Positions 30,747-39,747 of a DNA stretch of 64,000 nt are shown here, piece by piece. Source of the stretch: Micromonospora sp. H61 (GTDB lineage Bacteria > Actinomycetota > Actinomycetes > Mycobacteriales > Micromonosporaceae); NCBI RefSeq assembly GCF_018070325.1, contig NZ_JAGPXY010000002.1:62001-126000 (forward strand), in the 5' to 3' direction. How positions within the stretch are numbered: position 1 is the stretch's first letter; each line of letters opens with the position of its first letter. A model generated the notes under the pieces. It was not told the origin of the DNA. It ran no database searches and saw nothing but the letters and a program-made list of their open reading frames with translations. Made by a program: the position numbers and the translations under genes.

Positions 30747-31954
30747 GCGCGGCACCGACCGCCACCAGCGGCGACGGCCCGGTCCCGCCGCCCCGCACGT
30801 CAGTGCCCCACGGCGACGAGGCGCCGGCGATCGACGGTACGGCCGCAGCACCGCCGGCCGTCGATCGGCCAGCGACCGGCGCGGAAGGTGACATTGCCTG
30901 GCCGGCCGGAGTGCCGGTCGCCGAACCGGCCGACCCGATCGTCGCCGACGTCGAGCCGGGACGGGTCCGCTGGGATCCGGCGGAGCGGCGCGCCCGCGCC
31001 AGCCAGTCGTTCTGGACGGCCGTGGTGGGCGTACCAGCGATCTTCTCGGTGCTCCGCCTCGGCGTGGAGGCCGGCGGTGAGCTGCAGACCACGCTGCTGC
31101 TGGTGGCCAACGTCGGGCCGGTCAACCTGCTCGCCGGTTTCCTGACCACCGCGGCCCGGCTGCTCTCCACCGGGCTGGTCGCGGTCTTCGCGCTCGGCGC
31201 GGTGCTGGCCGTCAGCGCGGATCGACTTCCGCCGGGCACCCGCCGCCGCCCGCTCTTCGCTCGCTGGGCCGACATCACGCCGGCCTGGGTGGTGCTGGCC
31301 AGCTTCCTGCTCGCCCTGATCACCTGGCCGTTGCTCTATCTGCCGTTGCTGTTGCCGGCGTTCGTGGCCGCGTTCCAACTGCGTCCGGCGCGGCTGCACG
31401 AACGGGTAGTGCCTCGGGTGCTGCTGATGGGCGCGCTGCTCGCCGGGTACGGCTGGCTGATGCTGCCGACGATGCGCGACGCGATGCGGCAGGGCGACGA
31501 GTGGCTGGTGCTGGCGCTCATCGTGGTGCCCCCGCTGCTGGCGCTGTTCGTCGCGGGGCCGTTGCCGGGCATGGTGATCCGACCGCTGGCGTCGGTGACC
31601 GAGGTGGCGGTGCTGGCCACCCTGATCTGGGCCGCCGTGCCGGTGATCACCACACCGGTGTTGCCGCTGACCGTCACCACGGTGGGCCCGGAGAGCGGGC
31701 CCACCGAGGACGTACGCGGGCACGTGGTCACCACCGACGACGTCAACATGGTGATTCTTCAGGAACGGGGCGGCGTCCGGTACGTCCCGGTCGGTCTGGT
31801 CCGCGCCCAGGTGCTCTGCCCGAGCGAGGAGGAGTTGCCCCGCCACCAACTGCGCATTCACGACTTCCACGTCGAGGATTCACTGTTGGAGGGCATGGGC
31901 CGTCGGGTTCGCCCGGTCCACCGCATCGACGCCGCCTGCCGTACCCCGGCCTGA
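30743..31954 (+). CDS. Polytopic membrane protein coupled to the binding protein
   Basis: 403 aa. About 90 N-terminal residues are Pro/Ala-rich and disordered, followed by six or seven hydrophobic segments between about residues 95 and 315 and a soluble C-terminal domain of about 90 aa (DVRGHVVTTDDVNMVILQERGGVRYVPVG... CPSEEELP). It is not an ABC permease: no EAA loop is seen. GTG 30743 overlaps the upstream stop (GTGA), so the two proteins are probably made together. Function unknown. Confidence 0.7.
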   Translation: MSAAPTATSGDGPVPPPRTSVPHGDEAPAIDGTAAAPPAVDRPATGAEGDIAWPAGVPVAEPADPIVADVEPGRVRWDPAERRARASQSFWTAVVGVPAIFSVLRLGVEAGGELQTTLLLVANVGPVNLLAGFLTTAARLLSTGLVAVFALGAVLAVSADRLPPGTRRRPLFARWADITPAWVVLASFLLALITWPLLYLPLLLPAFVAAFQLRPARLHERVVPRVLLMGALLAGYGWLMLPTMRDAMRQGDEWLVLALIVVPPLLALFVAGPLPGMVIRPLASVTEVAVLATLIWAAVPVITTPVLPLTVTTVGPESGPTEDVRGHVVTTDDVNMVILQERGGVRYVPVGLVRAQVLCPSEEELPRHQLRIHDFHVEDSLLEGMGRRVRPVHRIDAACRTPA

Positions 31955-31980
31955 CGGCCCCACCGGCGTCGGCCCGTGGC

Positions 31981-32057
31981 TGATCGACTCGGTTCTCAGG
32001 AAGTCGGGGCATCGCTGGTCCTCGGACACCGCGAGTTCAAGAAAACCGAGTCGATCA
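31981..32057. repeat. Intergenic inverted repeat, TGATCGACTCGG type
   Basis: 17-nt arms (31981-31997 and 32041-32057) pair with one mismatch around a 43-nt loop, between convergent genes. The arm differs in sequence from the other elements but has the same GATC-containing design and position. Confidence 0.75.
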
Positions 32058-32095
32058 CGCAACGCCGGGCGCGGGGCGGGCAGCCGGGGCGGGCG

Positions 32096-33286
32096 TCAGT
32101 ACGACTTGTCCTGGCCGAGGACGTGTTGGGCCACGAAGTTGAGGATCATCTCGCGGCTGACCGGGGCGATCCGGCCGGCCCGGACGGCGCCGAGCAGGGT
32201 CGCCACCCCGTACTCGGTGGTCATGCCGGCCCCGCCGAGCACCTGCACGGCGGTGTCCACGGCGAGCGCGGCGGCCTCCCCGGAGGCGTACTTGGCCATG
32301 TTGCCGGCCACCCCGGCCTCCAGGTCGCGACCGGCGTCGTACAGGGTGGCCGCCTTCTGGATCATGAGGCGGGCCAGTTCCACCTGCACCGCCGCGTGTG
32401 CCAGCGGATGCGACACCCCCTGGTGGGAGCCGATGCTCCGACCACCCCAGACCTTGCGGGTGACGGTGTACTCACTGGCCCGCTCGATGGCGTACCGGCC
32501 GGTGCCGGCGCCCATCGCGGCCACAGTGATCCGCTCCGGGTTGAGCCCGGCGAAGAGCGCCGGTAGCCCGGCGTCCAGCGACTCACCGAGCAGCGCGTCG
32601 GCGGGCACCCGCACGTCGTCCAGGTAGAGCAGGAACTGGTTCTCCGGGGACACGATCTCCATGTCCAGCTTGGACCGGGTCAGCCCGGCCGCGTCGGTCG
32701 GCACCAGGAACAGCGCCGGCTTGAGCTTCTGCGGAGACGCATCCGCTGAACCGGCTGGGCCGTCATCGACGGCGACACGGGCCACCACCAGCACGTGACC
32801 GGCCTCGTCGACTCCGGAGATGTAGCACTTGCGGCCGTTCAGCAGCCAGCCGTCGCCGTCGCGGCGAGCCACAGTGCCGAGTCGGTGGAAATTGGAACCG
32901 GCCTCCGGCTCGGTGATCGCGAAAACGATCTTCTGGGAGCCGTCGGCGAGGCCCGGCAGGTGCCGCTTGCGCTGCTCCTCGGTGCCGTGCCGACTGAGCA
33001 CTGTCGCCGCGATGGCGGGGGAGACCACCAGCAGCAGCAACGGGCAGCCCGCCGCCGCCAACTCCTCGCAGACGATGGCCAGCTCGGTGATGCCGCCGCC
33101 CCCGCCGCCGTACTCGGTGGGGATGTTGACCCCCAGGTAGCCGAGCCGTCCGGCCTCCGCCCACAGTTCGGTGGTGTGTTCGCCGGCCCTCGCCTTCTCG
33201 ACGAAGTAGGAGTGACCGTACCGGCGGCCGAGCGCCCGTACGGCGTCGCGCAGTTGGTCCTGCTCGGGGGTGAGGTCGAAGGTCAT
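32096..33286 (-). CDS. Acyl-CoA dehydrogenase
   Basis: 396 aa, FAD enzyme, cytosolic. FAD/substrate motifs FAITEPEAGSNFHRLGT (about residues 130-146) and the C-terminal LGGAGMTTEYGVATLLGAVRAGRIAPVSREMIL are visible. The MCAD-type catalytic Glu (in YEGT) is missing: that position reads APVS. Instead Glu occurs in NPERITVA on the G helix, where isovaleryl- and long-chain acyl-CoA dehydrogenases keep their base, which suggests a branched substrate. AAGGA precedes ATG 33286, and the start overlaps the carboxylase alpha stop by 4 nt. It is the last gene of the TetR-led operon. Confidence 0.9.
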   Translation of the reverse strand: MTFDLTPEQDQLRDAVRALGRRYGHSYFVEKARAGEHTTELWAEAGRLGYLGVNIPTEYGGGGGGITELAIVCEELAAAGCPLLLLVVSPAIAATVLSRHGTEEQRKRHLPGLADGSQKIVFAITEPEAGSNFHRLGTVARRDGDGWLLNGRKCYISGVDEAGHVLVVARVAVDDGPAGSADASPQKLKPALFLVPTDAAGLTRSKLDMEIVSPENQFLLYLDDVRVPADALLGESLDAGLPALFAGLNPERITVAAMGAGTGRYAIERASEYTVTRKVWGGRSIGSHQGVSHPLAHAAVQVELARLMIQKAATLYDAGRDLEAGVAGNMAKYASGEAAALAVDTAVQVLGGAGMTTEYGVATLLGAVRAGRIAPVSREMILNFVAQHVLGQDKSY

Positions 33287-35280
33287 CGGGGGTCCTTTTC
33301 GTCGACAACGGCCAACACGGCGCCCGTCTGCACCTGACCGCCGGTCGGCACCGGCAGCTCGGCGACCACGCCGTCGATCGGGGCGAGCACTGGATGTTCC
33401 AGCTTCATCGCTTCCAGCGTGAGCAGCGGATCGCCGGCCGCGACCCGTTGGCCGACCTGGACGTGCACCCGGGTCACCACGCCGGGCAGCGGCGCGAGCA
33501 GCGACCCGGCCGCCACCGCCGCGGTGGGCAGCGGGAGACGCGGCAGCTCGGCCAGGCTCGCCGCCCCGTCCGGCCCGTCCACGAAGACAGCCGACCCCAC
33601 CCGGTGTACGCGGTACGCGCGCCGAACCCCGTCGACGTCGAGCACCACCCGGTCCGGGGTGGCCTCGACCAGCGCCACTGTGGGTGCCGTCGGCCGCTCG
33701 GCGGACTCCTCGGCCGCCGACGTGCGGGACCAGTCGGCGAGCCGGCCGGTCCGGTCCAACCGGTAGCGGATCTCGATCTCGTCGCCATCCGGCCCGACGA
33801 AGCCTGTGGTCTGGGGAACGGCGGGCACGTTGCGCCAACCGGAGGGGAGCCCGCCCAGCACCGGTGCGGTCGCCCTGCGGTGCGCGGCACCCGCCAGCGT
33901 GGCGGCGAGAGCGGTGATCGGCAGCCGGTCGGCGGGGAGCAGCGGGGCGAAGACCTCCGGGTGCCGGTCCAGGAAACCCGTGTCGATATCCACGGCGGCG
34001 AACGCGGGGCTGCGCAGCACCTGGACCAGCAGGTCCCGGTTGGTGGTCACCCCGTGCAGCTCGGCCCGGGCCAGCGCGCCGGCCAACAACCGGGTCGCCT
34101 CCGCGCGGGTACGACCCCAGGCGATCAGCTTCGCGAGCATCGAGTCGTAGTGCACCCCGACCACCGAGCCGGCCACCACACCCGAGTCGAGCCGCAGACC
34201 CGGCCCGGCCAGCCCACCGAACTCGGCCGCCACCGCGCCAACGCTGAACCGGTGCAGGGTCCCGGTGGCCGGCCGCCAACCCGCCGCCGCGTCCTCGGCG
34301 CAGAGTCGTACCTCGACCGCGTGCCCCGTGCTCGCCGGCAGGACCGCCGGTAGCGGCTCACCCTCGGCGACGAGCAGTTGCAACCCCACCAGGTCCAGCC
34401 CGGTGCACAGCTCGGTGACCGGATGCTCCACCTGAAGTCGGGTGTTCATCTCCAGGAAGAAGACCTCACCGCCCGGGGCGAGCAGGAACTCCACAGTGCC
34501 CGCGCCCAGGTAGTCGACAGCACGTCCGGCGGCCACCGCGGCCTCGTGCAACGCCGCCCGCACCCGCTCCGGAACGACCGCCGGTGCCTCCTCGACGATC
34601 TTCTGGTGCCGGCGCTGGATCGAGCACTCCCGGTCACCGAGGGCCACCACTCGACCGTGGGCGTCACCGAAGATCTGCACCTCGACGTGCCGGCCGCGTT
34701 CGACGTACCGCTCGATGAAGACAGTGCCGTCGCCGAACGCGGCGGCCGCCTCGCGGCGTGCGGAGGTGACGGCCTCGGCCAGTTCGTCGGCGGTCCGGAC
34801 GATCCGCATGCCCCGGCCACCACCGCCGGCGGACGCCTTCACCAGCACGGGGAAGTCCGTGATCTCGTCGGTGTCGGTCCAACTCGGCAGCATCGGCACG
34901 CCCGCCTCGGCGAGCAGCGCCTTCGCCGCCAGCTTGTCGCCCATCGCGGCGATCACCTTGGCCGGCGGGCCGACCCAGGTCAGACCGGCTTCGGTCACCG
35001 CCGCCGCGAACTCGGCGTTCTCCGCGAGGAACCCGTAGCCGGGGTGGACGGCGTCCGCGCCGCTGCGCCGGGCCGCGTCCAGGATCAGGTCGACCCGCAG
35101 GTACGTCTCGGCCGGCGAACTCCCCGGCAGGCGTACGGCCTGGTCGGCCTCGGCCACGAACGGCGCGTCGGCGTCCGCGTCCGAGTGCACGGCGACCGTC
35201 TCCACGCCCATCGCGCGGCAGGTGGCGAAGACCCGACGGGCGATCTCGCCCCGGTTGGCCACGAGCAGTCTGTTGATCAT
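33283..35280 (-). CDS. Acyl-CoA carboxylase alpha subunit (biotin carboxylase + biotin carrier)
   Basis: 665 aa, the length of methylcrotonyl/geranyl-CoA carboxylase alpha chains. Biotin carboxylase domain (1-450): NRGEIARRV, the ATP-grasp glycine loop KASAGGGGRGMR, and FLEMNTRLQVEHPVTE. A middle BT-like region leads to a C-terminal biotin carrier with LTLEAMKLEH, where the Lys is biotinylated (the Met after Lys is Leu here). It loads CO2 on biotin for the beta subunit. Stop overlaps the downstream dehydrogenase (ATGA); 11 nt separate it from the beta gene. The exact acyl substrate is not decided by sequence. Confidence 0.92.
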   Translation of the reverse strand: MINRLLVANRGEIARRVFATCRAMGVETVAVHSDADADAPFVAEADQAVRLPGSSPAETYLRVDLILDAARRSGADAVHPGYGFLAENAEFAAAVTEAGLTWVGPPAKVIAAMGDKLAAKALLAEAGVPMLPSWTDTDEITDFPVLVKASAGGGGRGMRIVRTADELAEAVTSARREAAAAFGDGTVFIERYVERGRHVEVQIFGDAHGRVVALGDRECSIQRRHQKIVEEAPAVVPERVRAALHEAAVAAGRAVDYLGAGTVEFLLAPGGEVFFLEMNTRLQVEHPVTELCTGLDLVGLQLLVAEGEPLPAVLPASTGHAVEVRLCAEDAAAGWRPATGTLHRFSVGAVAAEFGGLAGPGLRLDSGVVAGSVVGVHYDSMLAKLIAWGRTRAEATRLLAGALARAELHGVTTNRDLLVQVLRSPAFAAVDIDTGFLDRHPEVFAPLLPADRLPITALAATLAGAAHRRATAPVLGGLPSGWRNVPAVPQTTGFVGPDGDEIEIRYRLDRTGRLADWSRTSAAEESAERPTAPTVALVEATPDRVVLDVDGVRRAYRVHRVGSAVFVDGPDGAASLAELPRLPLPTAAVAAGSLLAPLPGVVTRVHVQVGQRVAAGDPLLTLEAMKLEHPVLAPIDGVVAELPVPTGGQVQTGAVLAVVDEKDPR

Positions 35281-35291
35281 GAGTGGCCCCT

Positions 35292-36893
35292 CTACATCCG
35301 GAAGACGCCGAAGCCGTCGGCGCCCTTCACCGGTCCGTTGTGGATCGCCGAGAGGCAGAGCCCGAGGACGGTCCGGGTGTCCCGGGGGTCGATCACCCCG
35401 TCGTCGTAGAGCCGGCCGGAGAGGAACAGCGCGCCGGACTGCGACTCGATCTGCTGCTCGACCATCAGACGCATCGCCGCGTCGGAGTCCTCGTCGTAGT
35501 CGCGCCCCCGTGCGGCAGCCGCCTGCCGGGCCACGATCGACAGCACCCCGGCGAGCTGAGCCGGGCCCATCACCGCCGACTTGGCGTTCGGCCAGGTGAA
35601 CAGGAACCTCGGCTCGTACGCCCGGCCGCACATGCCGTAGTTGCCCGCCCCGTAGGAGGCGCCCAAGTTCACAGTCAGGTGCGGCACCGTCGAGTTCGAC
35701 ACCGCGTTGATCATCAGGGCGCCGTGCTTGATGATGCCGCGCTGCTCGTACTCGGTGCCCACCATGTAGCCGGTGGTGTTCTGCAAGAAGATCAACGGGG
35801 TGTCCGAGGCGTTCGCGAGCTGGATGAACTGGGCCGCCTTCTGCGCCTCCGCGCTGAACAGCACCCCTCGGGCGTTCGCCAGCACCCCCACCGGGTACCC
35901 GTGCAACTCGCCCCAACCGGTGACCAGCGCGTCCCCGTACGCCGGCTTGAACTCGTCGAAGTCGCTACCGTCCAGGATCCGGGCCAGCACCTCCCGGGGG
36001 TCGAACGGCACCTTCAGGTCGGCGCTGGTGATGCCGAGCAACTCCTCCGGGTCGTACTTCGGTGGCTGCGGCACCGCCGTCCGCGGCGACGGGCCCTGCT
36101 TGCGCCAGTTCAACCGGCGGACGCACTGCCGGGCCAGCCGGATGCCGTCCCGCTCGTCGGCGGCCAGATAGTCGGCCAGCCCGGACGTGCCGGCGTGCAT
36201 CGCCGCGCCACCCAGCGACTCGTCGTCGGTGACCTCGCCGGTCGCCATCTTCACCAGCGGCGGACCGGCCAGGTAGACCTGTGACCGGTCCCGAATCATG
36301 ATCACGTGGTCGGACATCCCCGGCACGTACGCGCCACCGGCCGTGGCGTTGCCGAAGACCACGCTGACAGTGGGGATGCCGGCCGCCGAGAGCCGGGTGA
36401 GATCACGGAACACCCGACCACCGGGGATGAAGATCTCCGCCTGGGTGGGCAGGTCCGCCCCGGCGGACTCCACCAGATTGACCATGGGCAGTCGGTTGGC
36501 CAGGGCGATCTCGCCGGCCCGCCGGGTCTTGGCGAGCGACCACGGGTTGACAGCGCCGCCGCGTACCGTCGGGTCGTTGGCGACGATCAGGCACTCCACG
36601 CCCTCGACCACACCGATGCCGGTGACCACGCTGGCCCCGACCGGGAAGTCCGAGCCGTACGCGGCGACCGGCGACAACTCCAGAAACGGGCTGTCGGCGT
36701 CCACCAGCAGCTCGATCCGCTCCCGGGGGAGCAGCTTGCCGCGCGCGTGGTGCCGGGTCACGTACTTCTCGCCACCACCCTCCCGCGCCTGGTCCAGCGC
36801 GGCGTCCAACTCGGTCAACCGCTCCAGCAACGCCGCCCGGTTCGCCAGGTACGAGGGTGCGGCCGGGTCGACCGTGCTGTCCAGTGTGGTCAT
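35292..36893 (-). CDS. Acyl-CoA carboxylase beta subunit (carboxyltransferase)
   Basis: 533 aa, matching MccB/LiuB/AtuC lengths rather than the usual propionyl-CoA type. It has two crotonase-like halves: N-terminal RGKLLPRERIELLVD and GGAVNPWSLAKTRRAGEIA with FGNATAGGAYVPGMSD, and C-terminal LIFLQNTTGYMVGTEYEQRG and NLGASYGAGNYGMCGRAY, which form the oxyanion holes and biotin site. It transfers the carboxyl group from biotin to an alpha,beta-unsaturated branched acyl-CoA by family analogy. The ATG overlaps the preceding dehydrogenase stop. Confidence 0.92.
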   Translation of the reverse strand: MTTLDSTVDPAAPSYLANRAALLERLTELDAALDQAREGGGEKYVTRHHARGKLLPRERIELLVDADSPFLELSPVAAYGSDFPVGASVVTGIGVVEGVECLIVANDPTVRGGAVNPWSLAKTRRAGEIALANRLPMVNLVESAGADLPTQAEIFIPGGRVFRDLTRLSAAGIPTVSVVFGNATAGGAYVPGMSDHVIMIRDRSQVYLAGPPLVKMATGEVTDDESLGGAAMHAGTSGLADYLAADERDGIRLARQCVRRLNWRKQGPSPRTAVPQPPKYDPEELLGITSADLKVPFDPREVLARILDGSDFDEFKPAYGDALVTGWGELHGYPVGVLANARGVLFSAEAQKAAQFIQLANASDTPLIFLQNTTGYMVGTEYEQRGIIKHGALMINAVSNSTVPHLTVNLGASYGAGNYGMCGRAYEPRFLFTWPNAKSAVMGPAQLAGVLSIVARQAAAARGRDYDEDSDAAMRLMVEQQIESQSGALFLSGRLYDDGVIDPRDTRTVLGLCLSAIHNGPVKGADGFGVFRM

Positions 36894-38086
36894 AGGCCCA
36901 TGCCCTTCGCGATGATCTCGTTCATGATCTCGGTGGTGCCGCCGCCGATGCCGAGGATCCGCGCGTCGCGGTAGTGCCGCTCCACCTCGGCGTCGCGCAG
37001 GTAGCCGAACCCGCCGTGCAGCTGCAACGCCTGGTCGACGACGTGGTCGCAGGCGGCCACCGCCAGGTTCTTCGCCATCGCCACCTCGGTCACCACCGGC
37101 TCGCCGGCGACCACCCGACCCGCGACCCCGTGCACGTACGACCGGGCCGCCTCGGCCCGGGTGTGCATCTCGGCCAACCGGTGTCGGACGAGCTGCCGGC
37201 TGGCCAGCGGACGCCCGAAGGTCTCCCGGTTCCGGCACCAGCGCACCGCCAACTCGACGCAGCGCTGCGCGGTCGCGTACGCCTGGGTCGCCAGGGACAG
37301 TCGTTCCGCCGCGAAGTGCTGCATGATTGCCAGGAAGCCGGTGTTCTCCGCGCCGATCCGGTTGGCGACCGGCACCCGCACGTCCGCGAAGGACAGCTCG
37401 GCCGTGTCCGAGCAGTGCCAGCCCAGCTTCTCCAACCGGCGTCCGACTGTGAACCCGGCCGACCCCTTGTCGATGACCAGCAGGGTGAGTTCGCCGCTGC
37501 CGGGGAAGTCGGTACACACCGCAGTGGTCACGAAGTCGGCCCGGTGCCCGCTGGTGATGTACGTCTTCGACCCGTTCACCACGTAGTGGTCGCCGTCGCG
37601 GCGGGCGGTCGTACGGATGCCGGCCACGTCCGAACCGCCGTCCGGCTCGGTGATGGCCAGCGCGCCGATCATCGTGCCGGACAGCGTGGGCCGCACGTAC
37701 CGCTCGATCAGACTGTCGTCGCCCGGGGACGAGACGCCACCGAGCCGACCGCCCAACGAGCCACCGGTACGGGCGCCGGCCGCCGCGACCATGTGCGGCA
37801 ACGCGATTCCATGCGTGAACAGGGCCGCCACCAGCCCGGACGAGCCGCCGGAGCGGATCAGCTCCTCGGTCACGATGATCGAGTCGAGCAGGTCACCGCC
37901 GCTGCCACCGACCGACTCCGGGAAGCCGATGCCGAGCAGGCCGAGCTTCGCGGCGGTCGCGTGCAGCGCCCGGGGCACCTCGCCGGCCCGCTCCCAGTCG
38001 TCCAGGTGCGGCAACACCTCCCGGGTCACGAACGCCCGGGTCAGCTCGCGTAGTTGCCGGCGCTCCGGGGTGTCCACGATGCTCAC
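36890..38086 (-). CDS. Acyl-CoA dehydrogenase, IVD/LCAD-like
   Basis: 398 aa. LAITEPDGGSDVAGIRTTA (about residues 130-150) and C-terminal LQLHGGFGYLRDAEVERHYRDARILGIGGGTTEIMNEIIA are standard for the family. The MCAD base position is Gly (GGGT), as in long-chain enzymes. The likely base is Glu in AAERLSLA on the G helix, as in isovaleryl- and long-chain acyl-CoA dehydrogenases. It resembles citronellyl-CoA dehydrogenase AtuD and branched-chain FadE proteins. GTG 38086 overlaps the AtuA-like stop (GTGA). It would supply the unsaturated acyl-CoA that the carboxylase next door uses. Confidence 0.9.
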   Translation of the reverse strand: MSIVDTPERRQLRELTRAFVTREVLPHLDDWERAGEVPRALHATAAKLGLLGIGFPESVGGSGGDLLDSIIVTEELIRSGGSSGLVAALFTHGIALPHMVAAAGARTGGSLGGRLGGVSSPGDDSLIERYVRPTLSGTMIGALAITEPDGGSDVAGIRTTARRDGDHYVVNGSKTYITSGHRADFVTTAVCTDFPGSGELTLLVIDKGSAGFTVGRRLEKLGWHCSDTAELSFADVRVPVANRIGAENTGFLAIMQHFAAERLSLATQAYATAQRCVELAVRWCRNRETFGRPLASRQLVRHRLAEMHTRAEAARSYVHGVAGRVVAGEPVVTEVAMAKNLAVAACDHVVDQALQLHGGFGYLRDAEVERHYRDARILGIGGGTTEIMNEIIAKGMGL

Positions 38087-39747
38087 CGCGCCACTCCTGC
38101 CGGCAGGTCGACGATCCGGGCGCGCAGCAGCTCGCCGAGCGCCTTGGCCTGCGGGTCGAACCGGGTGGACGCGGCCACCCCGGCGCCGAGCAGGCCGTCG
38201 ATCACGAAGTTGACAGCACGCAGGTTCGACAACTCGTAGCGCCGCACCGGCAGCGGCGCGGTTTCCGGCACCAGCTCGGCCAGCCGCTCGACTGTCAACC
38301 AGGTCCGCAGCCACGCGTACCCGGCGTCGGAACGCGCCCAGACACCGAGGTTGGCGTCCCCGCCCTTGTCCCCGGAGCGTGCGCCGACCACCTCGCCGAG
38401 CGCCCCGCGCCGGGTCGGGCCGTCGATCGCCGCGTCGCCACCCGGGGCCGACTCGTCCTGCGAGGTGGGCGCGGTGCGGATCGGCGGGGCGATCGGCACC
38501 CGCTCGCCACCGGGTAGCACCGCGACGTGCGCCACCGCGTCCTGCGGCACCGCGTCGGCGGTGAAGACGCCGTACGGTGTCGCGTCACCGGGCAGTGTGG
38601 TCAGCGTGCAGCCCGGGTACGAGGCCAGGGCCAACTCCACAGCGGCGGCCGAGAACGCCCGCCCGGCCCGCGCCTTGTCGCCGTCACGCAGGTGTACGTG
38701 CAGCAGGGCGCTGGCCGTCTCGGTGTCGACGGCGTCCAGATGGTCGGTCCGGGCCAGCGTGAACTCCAGCCCGTCCTTGCCCACCGCCTCCTCGACCTGC
38801 CCCCGGACCAGTGCCGCCTTCGCCTCGATGTCCAGCCCGCACAGGACGAACGTCATCGAGTTGCGGAAGCCGCCGAGGTTGTTGACGCCCACCTTCAGCG
38901 TGGACGGTGGCGGCGTGCCCCGCACACCGGAGACCCGGACCCGGTCCGCCCCGTCGGGGCGCAGAGTCACCGTGTCCAGTCGGGTGACCACGTCCGGCCC
39001 GAGGTACGCGGGCCCGCCGATCTCGTAGAGCAGTTGGGCGGTGACCGTCTCCACCGTGACAGCGCCGCCGGTGCCCTGATGCTTGGTGACCACCGAGGAA
39101 CCGTCGGGGTGCACCTCGACGATCGGGAACCCGGGCCGATGACCGCCGTCGGGCAGCTCGGTGAAGAAGCTGAAGTTGCCGCCGGTGACCTGCGCGCCGC
39201 ACTCGACGAGGTGCCCCGCGACGGTGGCCCCGGCCAGCTCGTCGAGGTCGTCGCGGCCCCACCCGTACCGGGAGATGGCCGGGCCGACCACCAGCGACGC
39301 GTCGGTGACCCGCCCGGTGACCACCACCTGCGCGCCGGCGTCGAGGCAGGCGGCGATCCCGAACGCGCCGAGGTAGGCGTTGGCGCTCAACGCGTCCGGT
39401 CGCTGGACCGTGTCGCCCTCGACATACCCGACCTGTGTCGGCAGGCCGAGCCGGTCGGCGAGCTTCTCGATGGCGGCGGCCAGGCCGGCCGGGTTCAACC
39501 CGCCGGCGTTCGTCACGATCCGCACCCCTCGGTCGAGGGCGGTGCCGAGGCAGGTCTCCAGTTGCCGCAGGAACGTCTTCGCGTAGCCCAGGTCGGGGTC
39601 GCGCATACGGTCCCGGGCAAGGATCAGCATGGTCAACTCGGCGAGGTAGTCGCCGGTCAGCACGTCCAGCTCACCACCGTCGAGCATCTCCCGCCAGGCG
39701 GTGAACCGGTCGCCGTAGAAGCCGGAGGCGTTGCCGATGCGGATCAT
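38083..39747 (-). CDS. AtuA-family (DUF1446) protein
   Basis: 554 aa. The N-terminal MIRIGNASGFYGDRFTAW and the blocks VTNAGGLNPAGLAAAIEKL, QVVVTGRVTDASLVVGP and GARSGDKGGDANLGVWAR are signatures of the acyclic terpene utilization AtuA/DUF1446 family. AtuA is needed for citronellol and geraniol breakdown in Pseudomonas, though its reaction is not settled. The C-terminal about 130 residues, containing GARSGDKGGDAN, form the extra domain of the long form. It is translationally coupled on both sides, which ties it firmly to the carboxylase operon. Confidence 0.9.
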   Translation of the reverse strand: MIRIGNASGFYGDRFTAWREMLDGGELDVLTGDYLAELTMLILARDRMRDPDLGYAKTFLRQLETCLGTALDRGVRIVTNAGGLNPAGLAAAIEKLADRLGLPTQVGYVEGDTVQRPDALSANAYLGAFGIAACLDAGAQVVVTGRVTDASLVVGPAISRYGWGRDDLDELAGATVAGHLVECGAQVTGGNFSFFTELPDGGHRPGFPIVEVHPDGSSVVTKHQGTGGAVTVETVTAQLLYEIGGPAYLGPDVVTRLDTVTLRPDGADRVRVSGVRGTPPPSTLKVGVNNLGGFRNSMTFVLCGLDIEAKAALVRGQVEEAVGKDGLEFTLARTDHLDAVDTETASALLHVHLRDGDKARAGRAFSAAAVELALASYPGCTLTTLPGDATPYGVFTADAVPQDAVAHVAVLPGGERVPIAPPIRTAPTSQDESAPGGDAAIDGPTRRGALGEVVGARSGDKGGDANLGVWARSDAGYAWLRTWLTVERLAELVPETAPLPVRRYELSNLRAVNFVIDGLLGAGVAASTRFDPQAKALGELLRARIVDLPAGVAR

